A DNA stretch of 38,074 nt from positions 1 to 38,074 of the forward strand of contig CAJOGK010000047.1 in the NCBI GenBank assembly GCA_905234145.1, written 5' to 3'. Below the pieces are notes generated by a model. It did not search any database, had not been told where the DNA came from, and worked only from the letters and a program-made list of their open reading frames with translations. A program made the position numbers and the translations under genes. Of this stretch, positions 17,554 to 25,826 are shown piece by piece (positions within the stretch are counted from its first letter, which is position 1; the number at the start of each line of letters is the position of its first letter). The DNA comes from an uncultured Prevotella sp. GTDB lineage: Bacteria > Bacteroidota > Bacteroidia > Bacteroidales > Bacteroidaceae.

Positions 17554-17577
17554 GAGACCGTGCACAAACCGTGCACA
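17554..17577 (+). repeat. Right subterminal 24-bp repeat
   Basis: Identical and in the same orientation to 411-434, with 9-mers ccgtgcaca at 17558-17566 and 17569-17577. It lies 47 bp from the right 45-bp repeat. See the left copy for the proposed integrase-arm role. Confidence 0.6.
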
Positions 17578-17580
17578 AGG

Positions 17581-17615
17581 AAAAGAAAAAGGAGTTACGA
17601 TTCTCGTAACTCCTT
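17581..17615 (-). terminator. tRNA-Asn terminator supplied by the element
   Basis: A 12-bp perfect stem (17589-17600 with 17604-17615, loop of 3) is followed on the minus strand by a run of T. It lies directly downstream of the tRNA 3' end at 17624, so the element restores both the tRNA end and a terminator. Confidence 0.8.
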
Positions 17616-17623
17616 GATTTTTA

Positions 17624-17700
17624 TGGCGCTTCAGGATGGGCTTGAACCAACGACCCCCTGATTAACAGTCAGGTGCTCTAACCAACTGAGCTACTGAAGC
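17624..17700 (-). tRNA. tRNA-Asn(GUU), intact
   Basis: The acceptor stem pairs GCTTCAG with CTGAAGC, the D arm reads GCTCAGTTGGTTAGAGC, and the anticodon loop CTGTTAA gives GUU for Asn. The T arm GTTGG-TTCAAGC-CCATC has one mismatch, and an encoded CCA ends the gene. Its 3' 45 bases are the right element repeat. A strong promoter lies just upstream at 17723-17754. Confidence 0.92.
17625..17669. repeat. attR: 45-bp repeat within tRNA-Asn
   Basis: Perfect copy of 254-298. After 17669 the sequence continues with the 5' half of the tRNA, which is chromosomal, so the element lies to the left of this point. Confidence 0.9.
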
Positions 17701-17722
17701 TGGTATTGCTGTTAAGCGGGTG

Positions 17723-17754
17723 CAAAAGTACGGCGAATTTTTGAAACTACCAAA
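17723..17754 (-). promoter_or_regulatory. tRNA-Asn promoter
   Basis: On the minus strand TTTG (17754-17751) is followed after 20 bp by TACTTTTG (17730-17723), matching the Bacteroidetes consensus TTTG-N19-21-TAnnTTTG. The tRNA 5' end is 22 bp downstream. Confidence 0.8.
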
Positions 17755-17835
17755 CTTTTCGGCAAAAAAATTATCGAAAACCTAAAATTTTCGCAAAAAT
17801 CGGCCAAAAATGGCGGTTTTATGACGAGAATCATG

Positions 17836-17843
17836 TAATTTTG
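17836..17843 (+). promoter_or_regulatory. -7 element for the CtpA-type protease gene
   Basis: TAATTTTG fits TAnnTTTG and lies 29 bp before the ATG at 17873. No clear -33 TTTG is present. Confidence 0.55.
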
Positions 17844-17872
17844 CAGCCATAAACAAGAAAATAGATAAGGAT

Positions 17873-19546
17873 ATGAAAAGATATATTTTCGCATTCACGA
17901 TGCTGCTGGCTGCCTCGCTGTCGGTTCAGGCTCAGAAAAAGAGCGACCATAACTTTGAGGTGGGCAAGCATCTGGATATTATGAACCACGTGTATAAGAA
18001 CCTCGATTTGCTCTACGTGGACACCATCAATCCCAAAGACGTCATCGGAACGGGTATCAACGCCATGTTGCGCAGTCTTGACCCTTACACGGAGTATTAT
18101 GCCCAAGACGAGACTAAGAATCTGCGCATGATGCTAACAGGCAAGTATGCGGGTATCGGTGCCCTGATACGTAAGCACCAGAAGCTGAATCGCATCGTAA
18201 TCGATGAGCCTTACGCCAATATGCCTGCTGCCGAGGCTGGCTTAAAGAAAGGTGACATCATACTGAGCATCGACGACGAGATGATGACAGACAAGGAAGT
18301 GGGCTACGTGAGCGACCATCTGAGAGGCGAGCCAGGCACCAGCTTCCTGCTGAAAATCATGCGTCCATCAACAGGCAAGATGATGAGCTTTAAGATTACC
18401 CGCAGAAACATCAAGCTGCCTGAGATGCCTTACTATGGTATGCGCGAGGGCAACATCGGCTACATCAATCTGAACCAGTTTACCGAAGGTTGCGCCAAAG
18501 AGTTGCGCAGAGCCTTTGTAGACCTGAAGAAGCAAGGTGCCACATCGCTGATACTCGACCTTCGCAGCAATGGCGGTGGTTCTGAGCAGGAGGCAGTAGA
18601 CATCCTGAATCTCTGGTTACCCAAGGGCATTACCGTGGTAGAAAACAAGGGTAAGATTAAGCAGGCCTGCAAGGAATATAAAACAAGGGTTGAGCCTGTA
18701 GACACGTTGATGCCACTCGTGGTGATGGTAAATGGCGAGACGGCCAGTGCCAGCGAGATTACCAGCGGTGCCCTGCAAGACTTGGATCGTGGTATAATAA
18801 TAGGTACGCGTACGTACGGAAAAGGATTGGTGCAGATACCCATCGACCTGCCCTACAATACGAATATGAAGGTAACCACCTCGAAATACTATATTCCCAG
18901 TGGTCGCTGCATTCAGGCTATCAACTACAAGAAAGGCAGTGGCGGCTATCGCGAGCATATCCCCGACTCGCTCACAAAAGTGTTCTACACCCGTAATGGC
19001 CGAGAGGTGCGCGATGGCGGAGGTATCAAGCCCGACTTGGAGGTAAAGGCCGATACCATTCCAAACATCGCTTTCTATCTGTCGGCTAGCGGACAGGATT
19101 CTACTGAGGTGATGTTCGACTACGTAGTAGATTACATTGCCAAGCATCCCACGATTGCTCCAGCCAAGGAATTCCATCTGAGCGATGCTGATTGGCAGGC
19201 GTTTAAGGCGAGAGTAGTAGAAAGCGGTTTTGCCTACGACCCTGTGAGCAAAAAACAATTTGCAGAACTCGTAAAGACCGCTAAGTTTGAGGGCTATTAC
19301 GAGGATGCCAAGCAGACCTTTGACGAGCTGGAGAAGCAGTTAAACCATAATGTGGCCTTCGATCTGGATAAGCACGAGAAAGTGCTCCGTCAGTTGGTTG
19401 AGCAGGAAATCATTTCTGCCTATTACTATCAGGCAGGTACCATCGAGGCAGGTCTGAATTACGACAAGCAACTGAAAGCAGCCGAAAATCTGCTGAAATC
19501 GCCTGAAGAATATCAAAAATTGCTCGCTCCAAGCACCAAGAATTAA
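17873..19546 (+). CDS. S41-family C-terminal processing peptidase
   Basis: A 557-residue periplasmic serine protease of the CtpA/Prc family. The signal peptide is FAFTMLLAASLSVQAQ (cleavage near residue 20). A PDZ domain follows at about 85-170 (GIGALIRKHQKLNRIVID, AAEAGLKKGDIILSIDDEMM). The S41 protease core has GNIGYINLNQF, LILDLRSNGGGS, NGETASASEITSGALQD with the nucleophile in SAS (S292/S294), and GTRTYGKGLVQ with general-base K317. A C-terminal extension of about 130 residues is helical. It is monocistronic, behind a promoter at 17836, and is the first chromosomal gene beyond the tRNA. It should trim or degrade envelope proteins by their C-termini. Confidence 0.92.
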   Translation: MKRYIFAFTMLLAASLSVQAQKKSDHNFEVGKHLDIMNHVYKNLDLLYVDTINPKDVIGTGINAMLRSLDPYTEYYAQDETKNLRMMLTGKYAGIGALIRKHQKLNRIVIDEPYANMPAAEAGLKKGDIILSIDDEMMTDKEVGYVSDHLRGEPGTSFLLKIMRPSTGKMMSFKITRRNIKLPEMPYYGMREGNIGYINLNQFTEGCAKELRRAFVDLKKQGATSLILDLRSNGGGSEQEAVDILNLWLPKGITVVENKGKIKQACKEYKTRVEPVDTLMPLVVMVNGETASASEITSGALQDLDRGIIIGTRTYGKGLVQIPIDLPYNTNMKVTTSKYYIPSGRCIQAINYKKGSGGYREHIPDSLTKVFYTRNGREVRDGGGIKPDLEVKADTIPNIAFYLSASGQDSTEVMFDYVVDYIAKHPTIAPAKEFHLSDADWQAFKARVVESGFAYDPVSKKQFAELVKTAKFEGYYEDAKQTFDELEKQLNHNVAFDLDKHEKVLRQLVEQEIISAYYYQAGTIEAGLNYDKQLKAAENLLKSPEEYQKLLAPSTKN

Positions 19547-19584
19547 AAATATTCAGCGATATAGCATAAAAAATCGACTAAATA

Positions 19585-19616
19585 TTTGGAAGTTAGCGGG
19601 AAAATGCTTAATTTTG
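19585..19616 (+). promoter_or_regulatory. Promoter of the rimP-nusA-infB operon
   Basis: TTTG at 19585-19588, a 20-bp spacer and TAATTTTG at 19609-19616 match the Bacteroidetes vegetative consensus. Transcription should start near 19623, giving a leader of about 60 bases before rimP. Confidence 0.8.
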
Positions 19617-19630
19617 CACCCGTTCAGCGG

Positions 19631-19658
19631 AATGAGAGGCTCGCAAGAGTCTCTCATT
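19631..19658 (+). promoter_or_regulatory. GNRA-capped leader hairpin before rimP
   Basis: aatgagaggctc (19631-19642) and gagtctctcatt (19647-19658) form a 12-bp stem with one G-T pair and a GCAA tetraloop, followed by ttcgat. It lies within the leader of the operon that encodes NusA, so it may be an attenuator or an mRNA-stability element. Function is inferred. Confidence 0.5.
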
Positions 19659-19682
19659 TTCGATATATAATGCTTTTGATTA

Positions 19683-20150
19683 ATGATTAATAAGGAAACA
19701 ATTCAAACATTGACGGAAGAGTGGTTGCAGGGCAACGATTACTTCCTTGTAGACATCAACTTTGCAGCTGATGACAGAATCGTAATTGAGATTGACCATG
19801 CCGATGGCGTATGGATAGAAGACTGCGCAGAACTGAGCCGTTTTCTGCAGGAGCGCCTTGGCGACGAACTGGGAGAATATGAACTCGAAGTAGGCAGTGC
19901 CGGACTGGGACAGCCTTTCAAAGTAGCCCAGCAATACCAGAATCACATTGGCGACACCGTAGAGGTGCTTGAGGCCAATGGCAAGAAAGTGCAAGGCATA
20001 TTGAAAGCGGTTGACGGTAGAAACTTTACGGTTACCGTACAGGAAAAGCAGAAACTGGAAGGCAAGAAGCGCCCTACCCTCGTAGAAATCGACAAGACTT
20101 ACTCGATGGACGAGGTAGAATATGCCAAGTATCTGCTGGCATTCAAATAA
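19683..20150 (+). CDS. rimP: Ribosome maturation factor RimP
   Basis: 155 residues with the RimP layout: an N-terminal alpha/beta domain (VDINFAADDRIVIEIDHADG, WIEDCAELSRFLQERLGD, YELEVGSAGLGQPFK) and a C-terminal SH3-like barrel (GDTVEVLEANGKKVQGIL). The VGSAGL box matches the conserved VSSPGL-type motif of the family. It assists 30S subunit assembly in the cytoplasm. It is the first gene of rimP-nusA-infB, an order conserved in most bacteria, with 47 bp to nusA. Confidence 0.95.
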   Translation: MINKETIQTLTEEWLQGNDYFLVDINFAADDRIVIEIDHADGVWIEDCAELSRFLQERLGDELGEYELEVGSAGLGQPFKVAQQYQNHIGDTVEVLEANGKKVQGILKAVDGRNFTVTVQEKQKLEGKKRPTLVEIDKTYSMDEVEYAKYLLAFK

Positions 20151-20190
20151 AGGTAAAAAGGTAAGAAAGTAAAAAAGTAAAAAAATAAAA
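20151..20190 (+). repeat. Short-period tandem repeat between rimP and nusA
   Basis: Degenerate 8-9 bp units (aggtaaaa, aggtaaga, aagtaaaaa) fill nearly the whole rimP-nusA gap. Confidence 0.6.
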
Positions 20191-20197
20191 TATCAAA

Positions 20198-21388
20198 ATG
20201 GCAGTTAAGAAAGAAGTGAAAGGCCCCTCAATGATTGAGACCTTTCAGGAATTCAAGGAAACTAAGAACATCGACCGTCTGACTTTGGTGAGTGTGCTGG
20301 AAGAGAGCTTCCGCAACGTGATCGCAAAAATCTACGGCTCGGATGAGAACTTTGACGTAATCGTCAACCCCGACAAGGGCGACTTCGAGATTCATCGCAA
20401 TCGTGTGGTAGTAGCTGATGGCGACGTGGCTGATGAGAACAAGGAGATTGCACTGAGCGAGGCTCAGAAGATTGAACCCGACTACGAGGTAGGTGAGGAA
20501 GTGAGTGAGGAGGTGAACTTCCAGAAGTTCGGCCGTCGCGCTATTCTGAACCTGCGCCAGACACTGGCTTCAAAGATTCTGGAGCTAGAGCACGACTCTC
20601 TGTATCAGAAGTATAAGGATAAGGTAAATACCGTTGTTAGCGGTGAGGTTTACCAGATTTGGAAGCGCGAAGTATTGCTGATGGACGATGAGGGTAACGA
20701 GCTGCACTTGCCAAAGGCTGAGCAAATTCCTTCAGACAACTATCGTAAGGGTGAGACCATCCGTGCCATCGTAAAAGAGGTACAGAACGAGAACAACAAT
20801 CCTCGCATTATCCTTTCTCGTACATCTCCTATCTTCCTGGAGCGTCTGCTCGAGGCTGAGGTTCCCGAGATTCAGGACGGCTTGATTACCATCCGCAAGG
20901 TGGCTCGTATGCCAGGTGATCGTGCTAAGGTCGCCGTAGAGAGCTATGATGACCGTATCGATCCAGTAGGCGCTTGCGTAGGTGTGAAGGGTAGTCGTGT
21001 ACATGGTATCGTTCGCGAGCTTTGCAATGAGAACATCGACGTGATCAACTACTCGTCAAATGTTCAGCTCTACATTCAGCGTGCTTTGAGTCCTGCTAAG
21101 GTTACCAATATTATTCTCGACCAGGAGAACCGCAAAGCTGAGGTTTACCTGCAGCCCGAGGAGGTATCACTGGCTATCGGACGTGGTGGTATGAACATTA
21201 AGTTGGCTTCAATGCTTACCGAATATACCATAGATGTATTCCGTGTGGTTAATGAAAACGAGGCCGATGAGGATATCTATCTGGATGAATTTGCTGATGA
21301 AATCGACCAGTGGGTTATTGATGCCATCAAGGCCATTGGTCTGGATACTGCTAAGGCTGTACTCAACGCTCCACGAGAGAGACCTTGA
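20198..21388 (+). CDS. nusA: Transcription factor NusA, C-terminus frameshifted
   Basis: 396 residues as written, with the NusA N-terminal domain (about 1-130, LVSVLEESFRNVIAKIYGS), an S1 domain (about 135-205), and two KH domains (VGACVGVKGSRVHGIVREL near 265-285 and VSLAIGRGGMNIKLASMLTE near 330-350). It binds RNA polymerase and controls pausing, termination and antitermination. The reading frame ends NAPRERP at 21388. The conserved tail DLEEETVDNLLEVLRAEFE follows in another frame and stops at 21440. Relatives have about six more residues between NAPRE and DLEEE, so a small out-of-frame deletion near 21382-21390 is likely, either real or an assembly error. Only the last 25 or so residues are affected. 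Confidence 0.9.
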   Translation: MAVKKEVKGPSMIETFQEFKETKNIDRLTLVSVLEESFRNVIAKIYGSDENFDVIVNPDKGDFEIHRNRVVVADGDVADENKEIALSEAQKIEPDYEVGEEVSEEVNFQKFGRRAILNLRQTLASKILELEHDSLYQKYKDKVNTVVSGEVYQIWKREVLLMDDEGNELHLPKAEQIPSDNYRKGETIRAIVKEVQNENNNPRIILSRTSPIFLERLLEAEVPEIQDGLITIRKVARMPGDRAKVAVESYDDRIDPVGACVGVKGSRVHGIVRELCNENIDVINYSSNVQLYIQRALSPAKVTNIILDQENRKAEVYLQPEEVSLAIGRGGMNIKLASMLTEYTIDVFRVVNENEADEDIYLDEFADEIDQWVIDAIKAIGLDTAKAVLNAPRERP

Positions 21389-21438
21389 GGAGGAAACTGT
21401 TGATAATCTTCTGGAGGTGCTCCGTGCGGAGTTTGAAT

Positions 21439-21467
21439 AAATCGTAAATCGTAAATCAGTAAATCGT
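21439..21467 (+). repeat. Heptamer tandem repeat between nusA and infB
   Basis: AAATCGT occurs at 21439-21445, 21446-21452 and 21461-21467, with an 8-base variant AAATCAGT at 21453-21460. Confidence 0.7.
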
Positions 21468-21477
21468 ACATAACTAG

Positions 21478-24285
21478 ATGGGTGTTAGATTAAATAAAGT
21501 ATTAACAGAACTGAATATCGGACTTCAGACGGCTATCGATTATCTGAAGGCCAAGAAGAGCCTGGGTGATATCAAGGACGACGCCAATGTAAACACCAAG
21601 ATCAGCGACGAGCAGTATGATGCTCTCGTACGTGAGTTCAAGGGTGACAAGGACGTGAAGACCCGCGCAGGCATGATCTTCCCCAAGAAGGAGAAGAAAC
21701 AGAAGGAGAAGCCCGAACCAGTAGCTGTTGTAAAAGAAGAGACTAGACAGACGTTTACCCCACTGGGCAAAATAGACCTCGACAGCATTGGTAAGCCAAA
21801 GGCTCAGGAGCCAGCAAAAGCGCCCCAGCCAGAGCCAAAGCCAGAACCCAAACCCGAGCCGAAGCCAAAGCCCAAAGTGGAAGCGCCTAAGCCTGTAGAG
21901 CAGCCTAAGCCCGTAGTAGAAGAGAAGCCCCAACCAGTGGTAAAGGAAGAGAAGCCAGAACCAAAGGTTGAAGCACCAAAACCCGAAGCAAAGGCAGAGG
22001 CACCGAAGCCCGTTGTGCCAGAGCCAAAGGAGGCCACAGAGGATGCCAGCGTGTATAAGCTGAAGACAGAACAGGCCGCAGTACCCAACCTGAACGTGGT
22101 CGGTAAAATCGACCTCGACTCGCTGAATCAGAGTACTCGTCCGAAGAAGAAATCAAAGGAGGAGCGCCGTAAGGAGCGCGAGGAGAAGCAGGCTCAGCTG
22201 CATAATGGCAATGGTGAAAAGAAGAAGCGCGAGCGTATTCGTGGCGGTAAAGAGCGTATTGACATTGAGGCTGCATCGAAGCAGGACAATAACAACGGTA
22301 ATAAGAAGAACAAGAATAAGGGTGGCAACCAGAACTTCCAGGATGGTGGCAATCAAGGTGGCGGTAAGAACAAAAAGAAGAATCGCCCCATTAAGCCATT
22401 GGAGGTTGACGACGAGGCAGTAGCCCGCCAGGTAAAAGAGACCCTGGCCCGCTTGACTTCAAAGAACCAGAACAAGAAGGGTGCCAAGTACCGTCGTGAG
22501 AAGCGTGATGCCGTAGCTGAGCGCATGCAAGAGGAGATGGAATCACAGGCAGCAGAGAGCAAAGTACTGAAGCTGACTGAGTTTGTAACCGTTTCTGAGC
22601 TCGCCACGATGATGAACGTAGGTGTAAACCAGGTTATCGGTACATGTATGAGTATTGGTATCATGGTATCTATCAATCAGCGACTGGATGCAGAAACTAT
22701 CAACATCGTAGCTGAGGAATTTGGTTTCACCACTGAATATGTATCTGCTGAGGTTCAGAATGCCATTACTGAGGAGGACGACGATGAGAACGATCTCGTA
22801 ACTCGCGCTCCAATCGTAACGGTGATGGGACACGTAGACCACGGTAAGACTTCACTGCTCGACCACATCCGCAATACCAATGTGATTGCTGGTGAGGCTG
22901 GTGGTATCACCCAGCATATCGGTGCCTATAATGTAACACTGAAGGATGGTCATAGCATTACCTTCCTCGATACGCCTGGTCACGAGGCATTTACGGCCAT
23001 GCGTGCCCGTGGTGCTCAGGTAACGGATATCGCCATCATCATCGTTGCAGCTGATGACTCCGTGATGCCTACTACCAAGGAGGCTATCGCTCACGCTCAG
23101 GCTGCTAACGTACCGATGGTGTTCGCTATCAACAAGATAGATAAGCGTGAGGACTTGGCCAATATGAACCTGCTCGTAGAGGAATGGGGTGGTAAATATC
23201 AGTGTCAGGAAATCAGTGCCAAGAAGGGTATTGGTGTCTACGAACTGCTGGAGAAGGTGCTGCTCGAGGCTGAGATGCTCGACCTGAAGGCTAATCCTAA
23301 CCGTAAGGCGACTGGTAGTATCATCGAGAGTTCGCTCGATAAGGGTCGTGGCTATGTATCTACCGTGCTCGTATCGAATGGTACACTGAAGATTGGTGAT
23401 GTAGTGATTGCAGGAACTGCTTGGGGTCGTGTTAAAGCGATGTTCAACGAGCGTAACCAGCGCATTGAGAAGGCTGGGCCTGCTGAGCCCGCTATCATTC
23501 TCGGTTTGAACGGTGCACCTACTGCAGGTGATTCGTTCCACGTAATGGAATCGGAACAGGAGGCACGCGAAATCGCCAACAAGCGTATTCAGCTTCAGCG
23601 CGAACAGAGCTTGCGTACCACTACCAAACTTGGTCTCGACGAGCTGTCGCACCGTATCGCTCTGGGCGAGTTCCACGAGTTGAATATCATCGTGAAGGGT
23701 GATACCGACGGATCTATCGAGGCTCTGTCAGATTCGTTCATCAAACTTTCTACCGAGAAGGTTCAGGTGAATGTGATCTCAAAGGCTGTGGGTCAGATTT
23801 CAGAGAACGATGTGATGCTGGCTTCTGCATCAGAGGCGATTATCATTGGTTTCCAGGTTCGTCCTTCTGCCGATGCCCGCAAGGCTGCTGATCGCGAAGG
23901 CGTTGAAATCAACACCTATTCTATCATCTACGATGCTATCGACGATGTGAAGCAGACCATGCAGGGTATGCTTGATAAGGTGAAGAAGGAAATCATCTCA
24001 GGTGAAATCGAGGTTAAACAAGTATTCAAGATATCGAAGGTTGGTACCGTTGCCGGTGGTCTGGTTACCGATGGTAAAGTACACAACAAGGATAAGGCCC
24101 GTGTTATCCGCGATGGTATCGTGATCCATACTGCTCCTATCGACGCCCTGAAGCGTTACAAGGACGACGCCAAGGAAGTGGCAACAGGCCTGGAGTGCGG
24201 TATCTCACTGGTTAACTTCAACGACATCCAGGTAGGCGATATCATCGAGACCTTCACAGAGATCGAGGTAGAACAGAAACTGTGA
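21478..24285 (+). CDS. infB: Translation initiation factor IF-2
   Basis: 935 residues. The N-terminal IF2_N-like helix ([20 protein letters not shown]) is followed by a long disordered Pro/Lys/Glu-rich stretch (about 75-330) containing [16 protein letters not shown] repeats and an Asn/Lys-rich block. A second IF2_N domain lies at about 365-425. The GTPase domain begins at GHVDHGKT (451-458) with DTPGHEAF and NKIDK, then the domain II barrel and the C-terminal fMet-tRNA-binding domains. It delivers initiator tRNA to the 30S subunit. The gene is full length without frame breaks. Confidence 0.96.
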   Translation: MGVRLNKVLTELNIGLQTAIDYLKAKKSLGDIKDDANVNTKISDEQYDALVREFKGDKDVKTRAGMIFPKKEKKQKEKPEPVAVVKEETRQTFTPLGKIDLDSIGKPKAQEPAKAPQPEPKPEPKPEPKPKPKVEAPKPVEQPKPVVEEKPQPVVKEEKPEPKVEAPKPEAKAEAPKPVVPEPKEATEDASVYKLKTEQAAVPNLNVVGKIDLDSLNQSTRPKKKSKEERRKEREEKQAQLHNGNGEKKKRERIRGGKERIDIEAASKQDNNNGNKKNKNKGGNQNFQDGGNQGGGKNKKKNRPIKPLEVDDEAVARQVKETLARLTSKNQNKKGAKYRREKRDAVAERMQEEMESQAAESKVLKLTEFVTVSELATMMNVGVNQVIGTCMSIGIMVSINQRLDAETINIVAEEFGFTTEYVSAEVQNAITEEDDDENDLVTRAPIVTVMGHVDHGKTSLLDHIRNTNVIAGEAGGITQHIGAYNVTLKDGHSITFLDTPGHEAFTAMRARGAQVTDIAIIIVAADDSVMPTTKEAIAHAQAANVPMVFAINKIDKREDLANMNLLVEEWGGKYQCQEISAKKGIGVYELLEKVLLEAEMLDLKANPNRKATGSIIESSLDKGRGYVSTVLVSNGTLKIGDVVIAGTAWGRVKAMFNERNQRIEKAGPAEPAIILGLNGAPTAGDSFHVMESEQEAREIANKRIQLQREQSLRTTTKLGLDELSHRIALGEFHELNIIVKGDTDGSIEALSDSFIKLSTEKVQVNVISKAVGQISENDVMLASASEAIIIGFQVRPSADARKAADREGVEINTYSIIYDAIDDVKQTMQGMLDKVKKEIISGEIEVKQVFKISKVGTVAGGLVTDGKVHNKDKARVIRDGIVIHTAPIDALKRYKDDAKEVATGLECGISLVNFNDIQVGDIIETFTEIEVEQKL

Positions 24286-24295
24286 TTGATTAAGA

Positions 24296-24364
24296 CAACG
24301 GATTTTACGGATTAAACGGATTATTGCAAACAATAGATATCAGTGAAATCCGTGTAATCCGTTG
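24296..24364. repeat. Inverted repeat with ACGGATT units between infB and sufB
   Basis: caacggattttacggatt (24296-24313) is matched by aatccgtgtaatccgttg (24347-24364) with 16 of 18 positions paired. Three ACGGATT copies at 9-bp spacing (24298, 24307, 24316) make up the left side. It ends 10 bp before sufB and may act as an infB terminator or a sufB control site. Confidence 0.6.
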
Positions 24365-24374
24365 TTGAAAAAAT

Positions 24375-25826
24375 ATGGAGAATCAAAGTAATAATGAGTT
24401 TGTCCGGAAGGTGGCTGAACAGAAGTACGAGTTTGGCTTTACCACGGATGTACATACAGAAATCATCGAGAAAGGGCTGAACGAGGATATCGTTCGGCTC
24501 ATCTCTGCTAAGAAGGGGGAGCCCGAGTGGATGCTCGAGTTCCGCCTGAAAGCATTTCGCTATTGGCAAGAGCAAACAGAACCTAAATGGGGACATGTGC
24601 ATGTGCCTCCGATTGACTATCAGGCGATATCGTATTATGCCGACCCTTTAGCCAAGAACCCCAAAGGCGACGGTAAGATTGATCCTGAGCTCGAGAAGAC
24701 TTTCGACAAACTGGGTATTCCCTTGGAAGAGCGCCTCGCTTTAAGCGGTAACACCGCTGTAGATGCTATTATGGATAGTGTCTCAGTAAAAACCACCTTC
24801 AAGGAGAAGCTGCGCGAAAAGGGTGTTATATTCTGTTCGATTGGCGACGCCATCAAGGAGCATGGTGATTTGGTGCGCCAGTATCTGGGTACGGTCGTAC
24901 CTTATAAAGATAATTTCTTTGCAGCACTTAATTCAGCAGTTTTCAGCGATGGTTCGTTTGTTTATATCCCCAAGGGTGTTCGCTGCCCAATGGAACTCAG
25001 CTCGTATTTCCGCATCAATGCACGTAATACGGGTCAATTTGAGCGTACGCTGATTATTGCCGATGACGATGCCTACGTATCGTATCTCGAAGGCTGTACA
25101 GCCCCGATGCGCGATGAGAACCAATTACATGCCGCTATCGTAGAGATTATCGTGATGAATCGTGCGGAAGTGAAATACTCTACCGTTCAGAACTGGTATC
25201 CAGGCGATGAGAACGGCAAGGGTGGCGTATTAAATCTGGTAACCAAACGAGGCGATCTGCGTGGTGTAGACAGCAAACTTTCTTGGACGCAGGTAGAAAC
25301 GGGTTCCGCCATCACTTGGAAATATCCTTCGTGTATCTTACGAGGTGATAACTCGCAAGCTGAATTCTATTCTGTTGCTGTGACGAATAATTATCAGGAG
25401 GCTGATACGGGTACCAAGATGATTCATATTGGCAAGAACACCAAAAGTACAATTATCTCGAAGGGTATCTCTGCTGGTCATTCGCAGAACTCCTATCGTG
25501 GATTAGTGCGTGCGGCTGCTACGGCTGATAACGCCCGTAACTATTCAAGTTGCGATTCGCTATTGCTGGGTTCTGATTGTGGAGCGCATACCTTCCCTTA
25601 TATGGATGTACACAACGATACAGCCGTATTCGAGCACGAGGCTACCACCTCGAAGATCTCTGAAGATCAGCTCTTCTATTGCAATCAGCGAGGCATTCCC
25701 ACAGAGCAGGCCGTAGGACTTATCGTTAACGGCTACGCCAAGGAAGTTATCCAGAAACTCCCCATGGAGTTTGCCGTCGAGGCTCAGAAATTACTTAGTG
25801 TATCATTAGAAGGAACTGTAGGATAA
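24375..25826 (+). CDS. sufB: Fe-S cluster assembly scaffold SufB
   Basis: 483 residues, full length for SufB. The conserved core includes [79 protein letters not shown], and the C-terminal [19 protein letters not shown] with candidate cluster-ligand Cys residues. SufB forms the SufBC2D complex that assembles Fe-S clusters in the cytoplasm. Its stop overlaps the start of the purine permease by one base (TAATG at 25824-25828), so that gene and then sufC-sufD are probably on the same transcript. No Rrf2/SufR regulator is encoded nearby. Confidence 0.96.
   Translation: MENQSNNEFVRKVAEQKYEFGFTTDVHTEIIEKGLNEDIVRLISAKKGEPEWMLEFRLKAFRYWQEQTEPKWGHVHVPPIDYQAISYYADPLAKNPKGDGKIDPELEKTFDKLGIPLEERLALSGNTAVDAIMDSVSVKTTFKEKLREKGVIFCSIGDAIKEHGDLVRQYLGTVVPYKDNFFAALNSAVFSDGSFVYIPKGVRCPMELSSYFRINARNTGQFERTLIIADDDAYVSYLEGCTAPMRDENQLHAAIVEIIVMNRAEVKYSTVQNWYPGDENGKGGVLNLVTKRGDLRGVDSKLSWTQVETGSAITWKYPSCILRGDNSQAEFYSVAVTNNYQEADTGTKMIHIGKNTKSTIISKGISAGHSQNSYRGLVRAAATADNARNYSSCDSLLLGSDCGAHTFPYMDVHNDTAVFEHEATTSKISEDQLFYCNQRGIPTEQAVGLIVNGYAKEVIQKLPMEFAVEAQKLLSVSLEGTVG

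Larger units (their letters stand above)
254..17669. mobile_element. Integrative mobilizable element in tRNA-Asn
   Basis: The element is bounded by the 45-bp direct repeats 254-298 and 17625-17669; the excised circle would be about 17.4 kb. It contains a tyrosine integrase, a DUF3853 small DNA-binding protein, DUF3987 and DUF6371 replication-type genes (both frameshifted), MobC, a MobA-type relaxase, and cargo including an exonuclease-RecQ-UvrD fusion, an HNH protein, a lipoprotein and a secreted protein. No type IV secretion (tra) genes are visible, so transfer would need a helper conjugative element. The gene set resembles Bacteroides NBU-like mobilizable units by family knowledge. The two broken primase-like genes may mean partial decay, unless they are sequence errors. 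Confidence 0.88.

Noticed and set aside
17357..17578. 73-residue minus-strand frame near the right element end
   Set aside because: It runs across the 24-bp repeat, lacks a promoter and family features, and is Cys/Ser rich by chance.
18617..19258. 213-residue minus-strand frame inside the CtpA-type gene
   Set aside because: Opposite the conserved protease catalytic region.
22852..23676. 274-residue minus-strand frame inside infB
   Set aside because: Lies fully opposite well-conserved IF-2 GTPase sequence and has no recognisable motif.
24321..24602. Minus-strand frame ending in TTDYTDFTD
   Set aside because: This tail is the translation of the ACGGATT repeat, a known false-gene pattern; the rest is opposite sufB.
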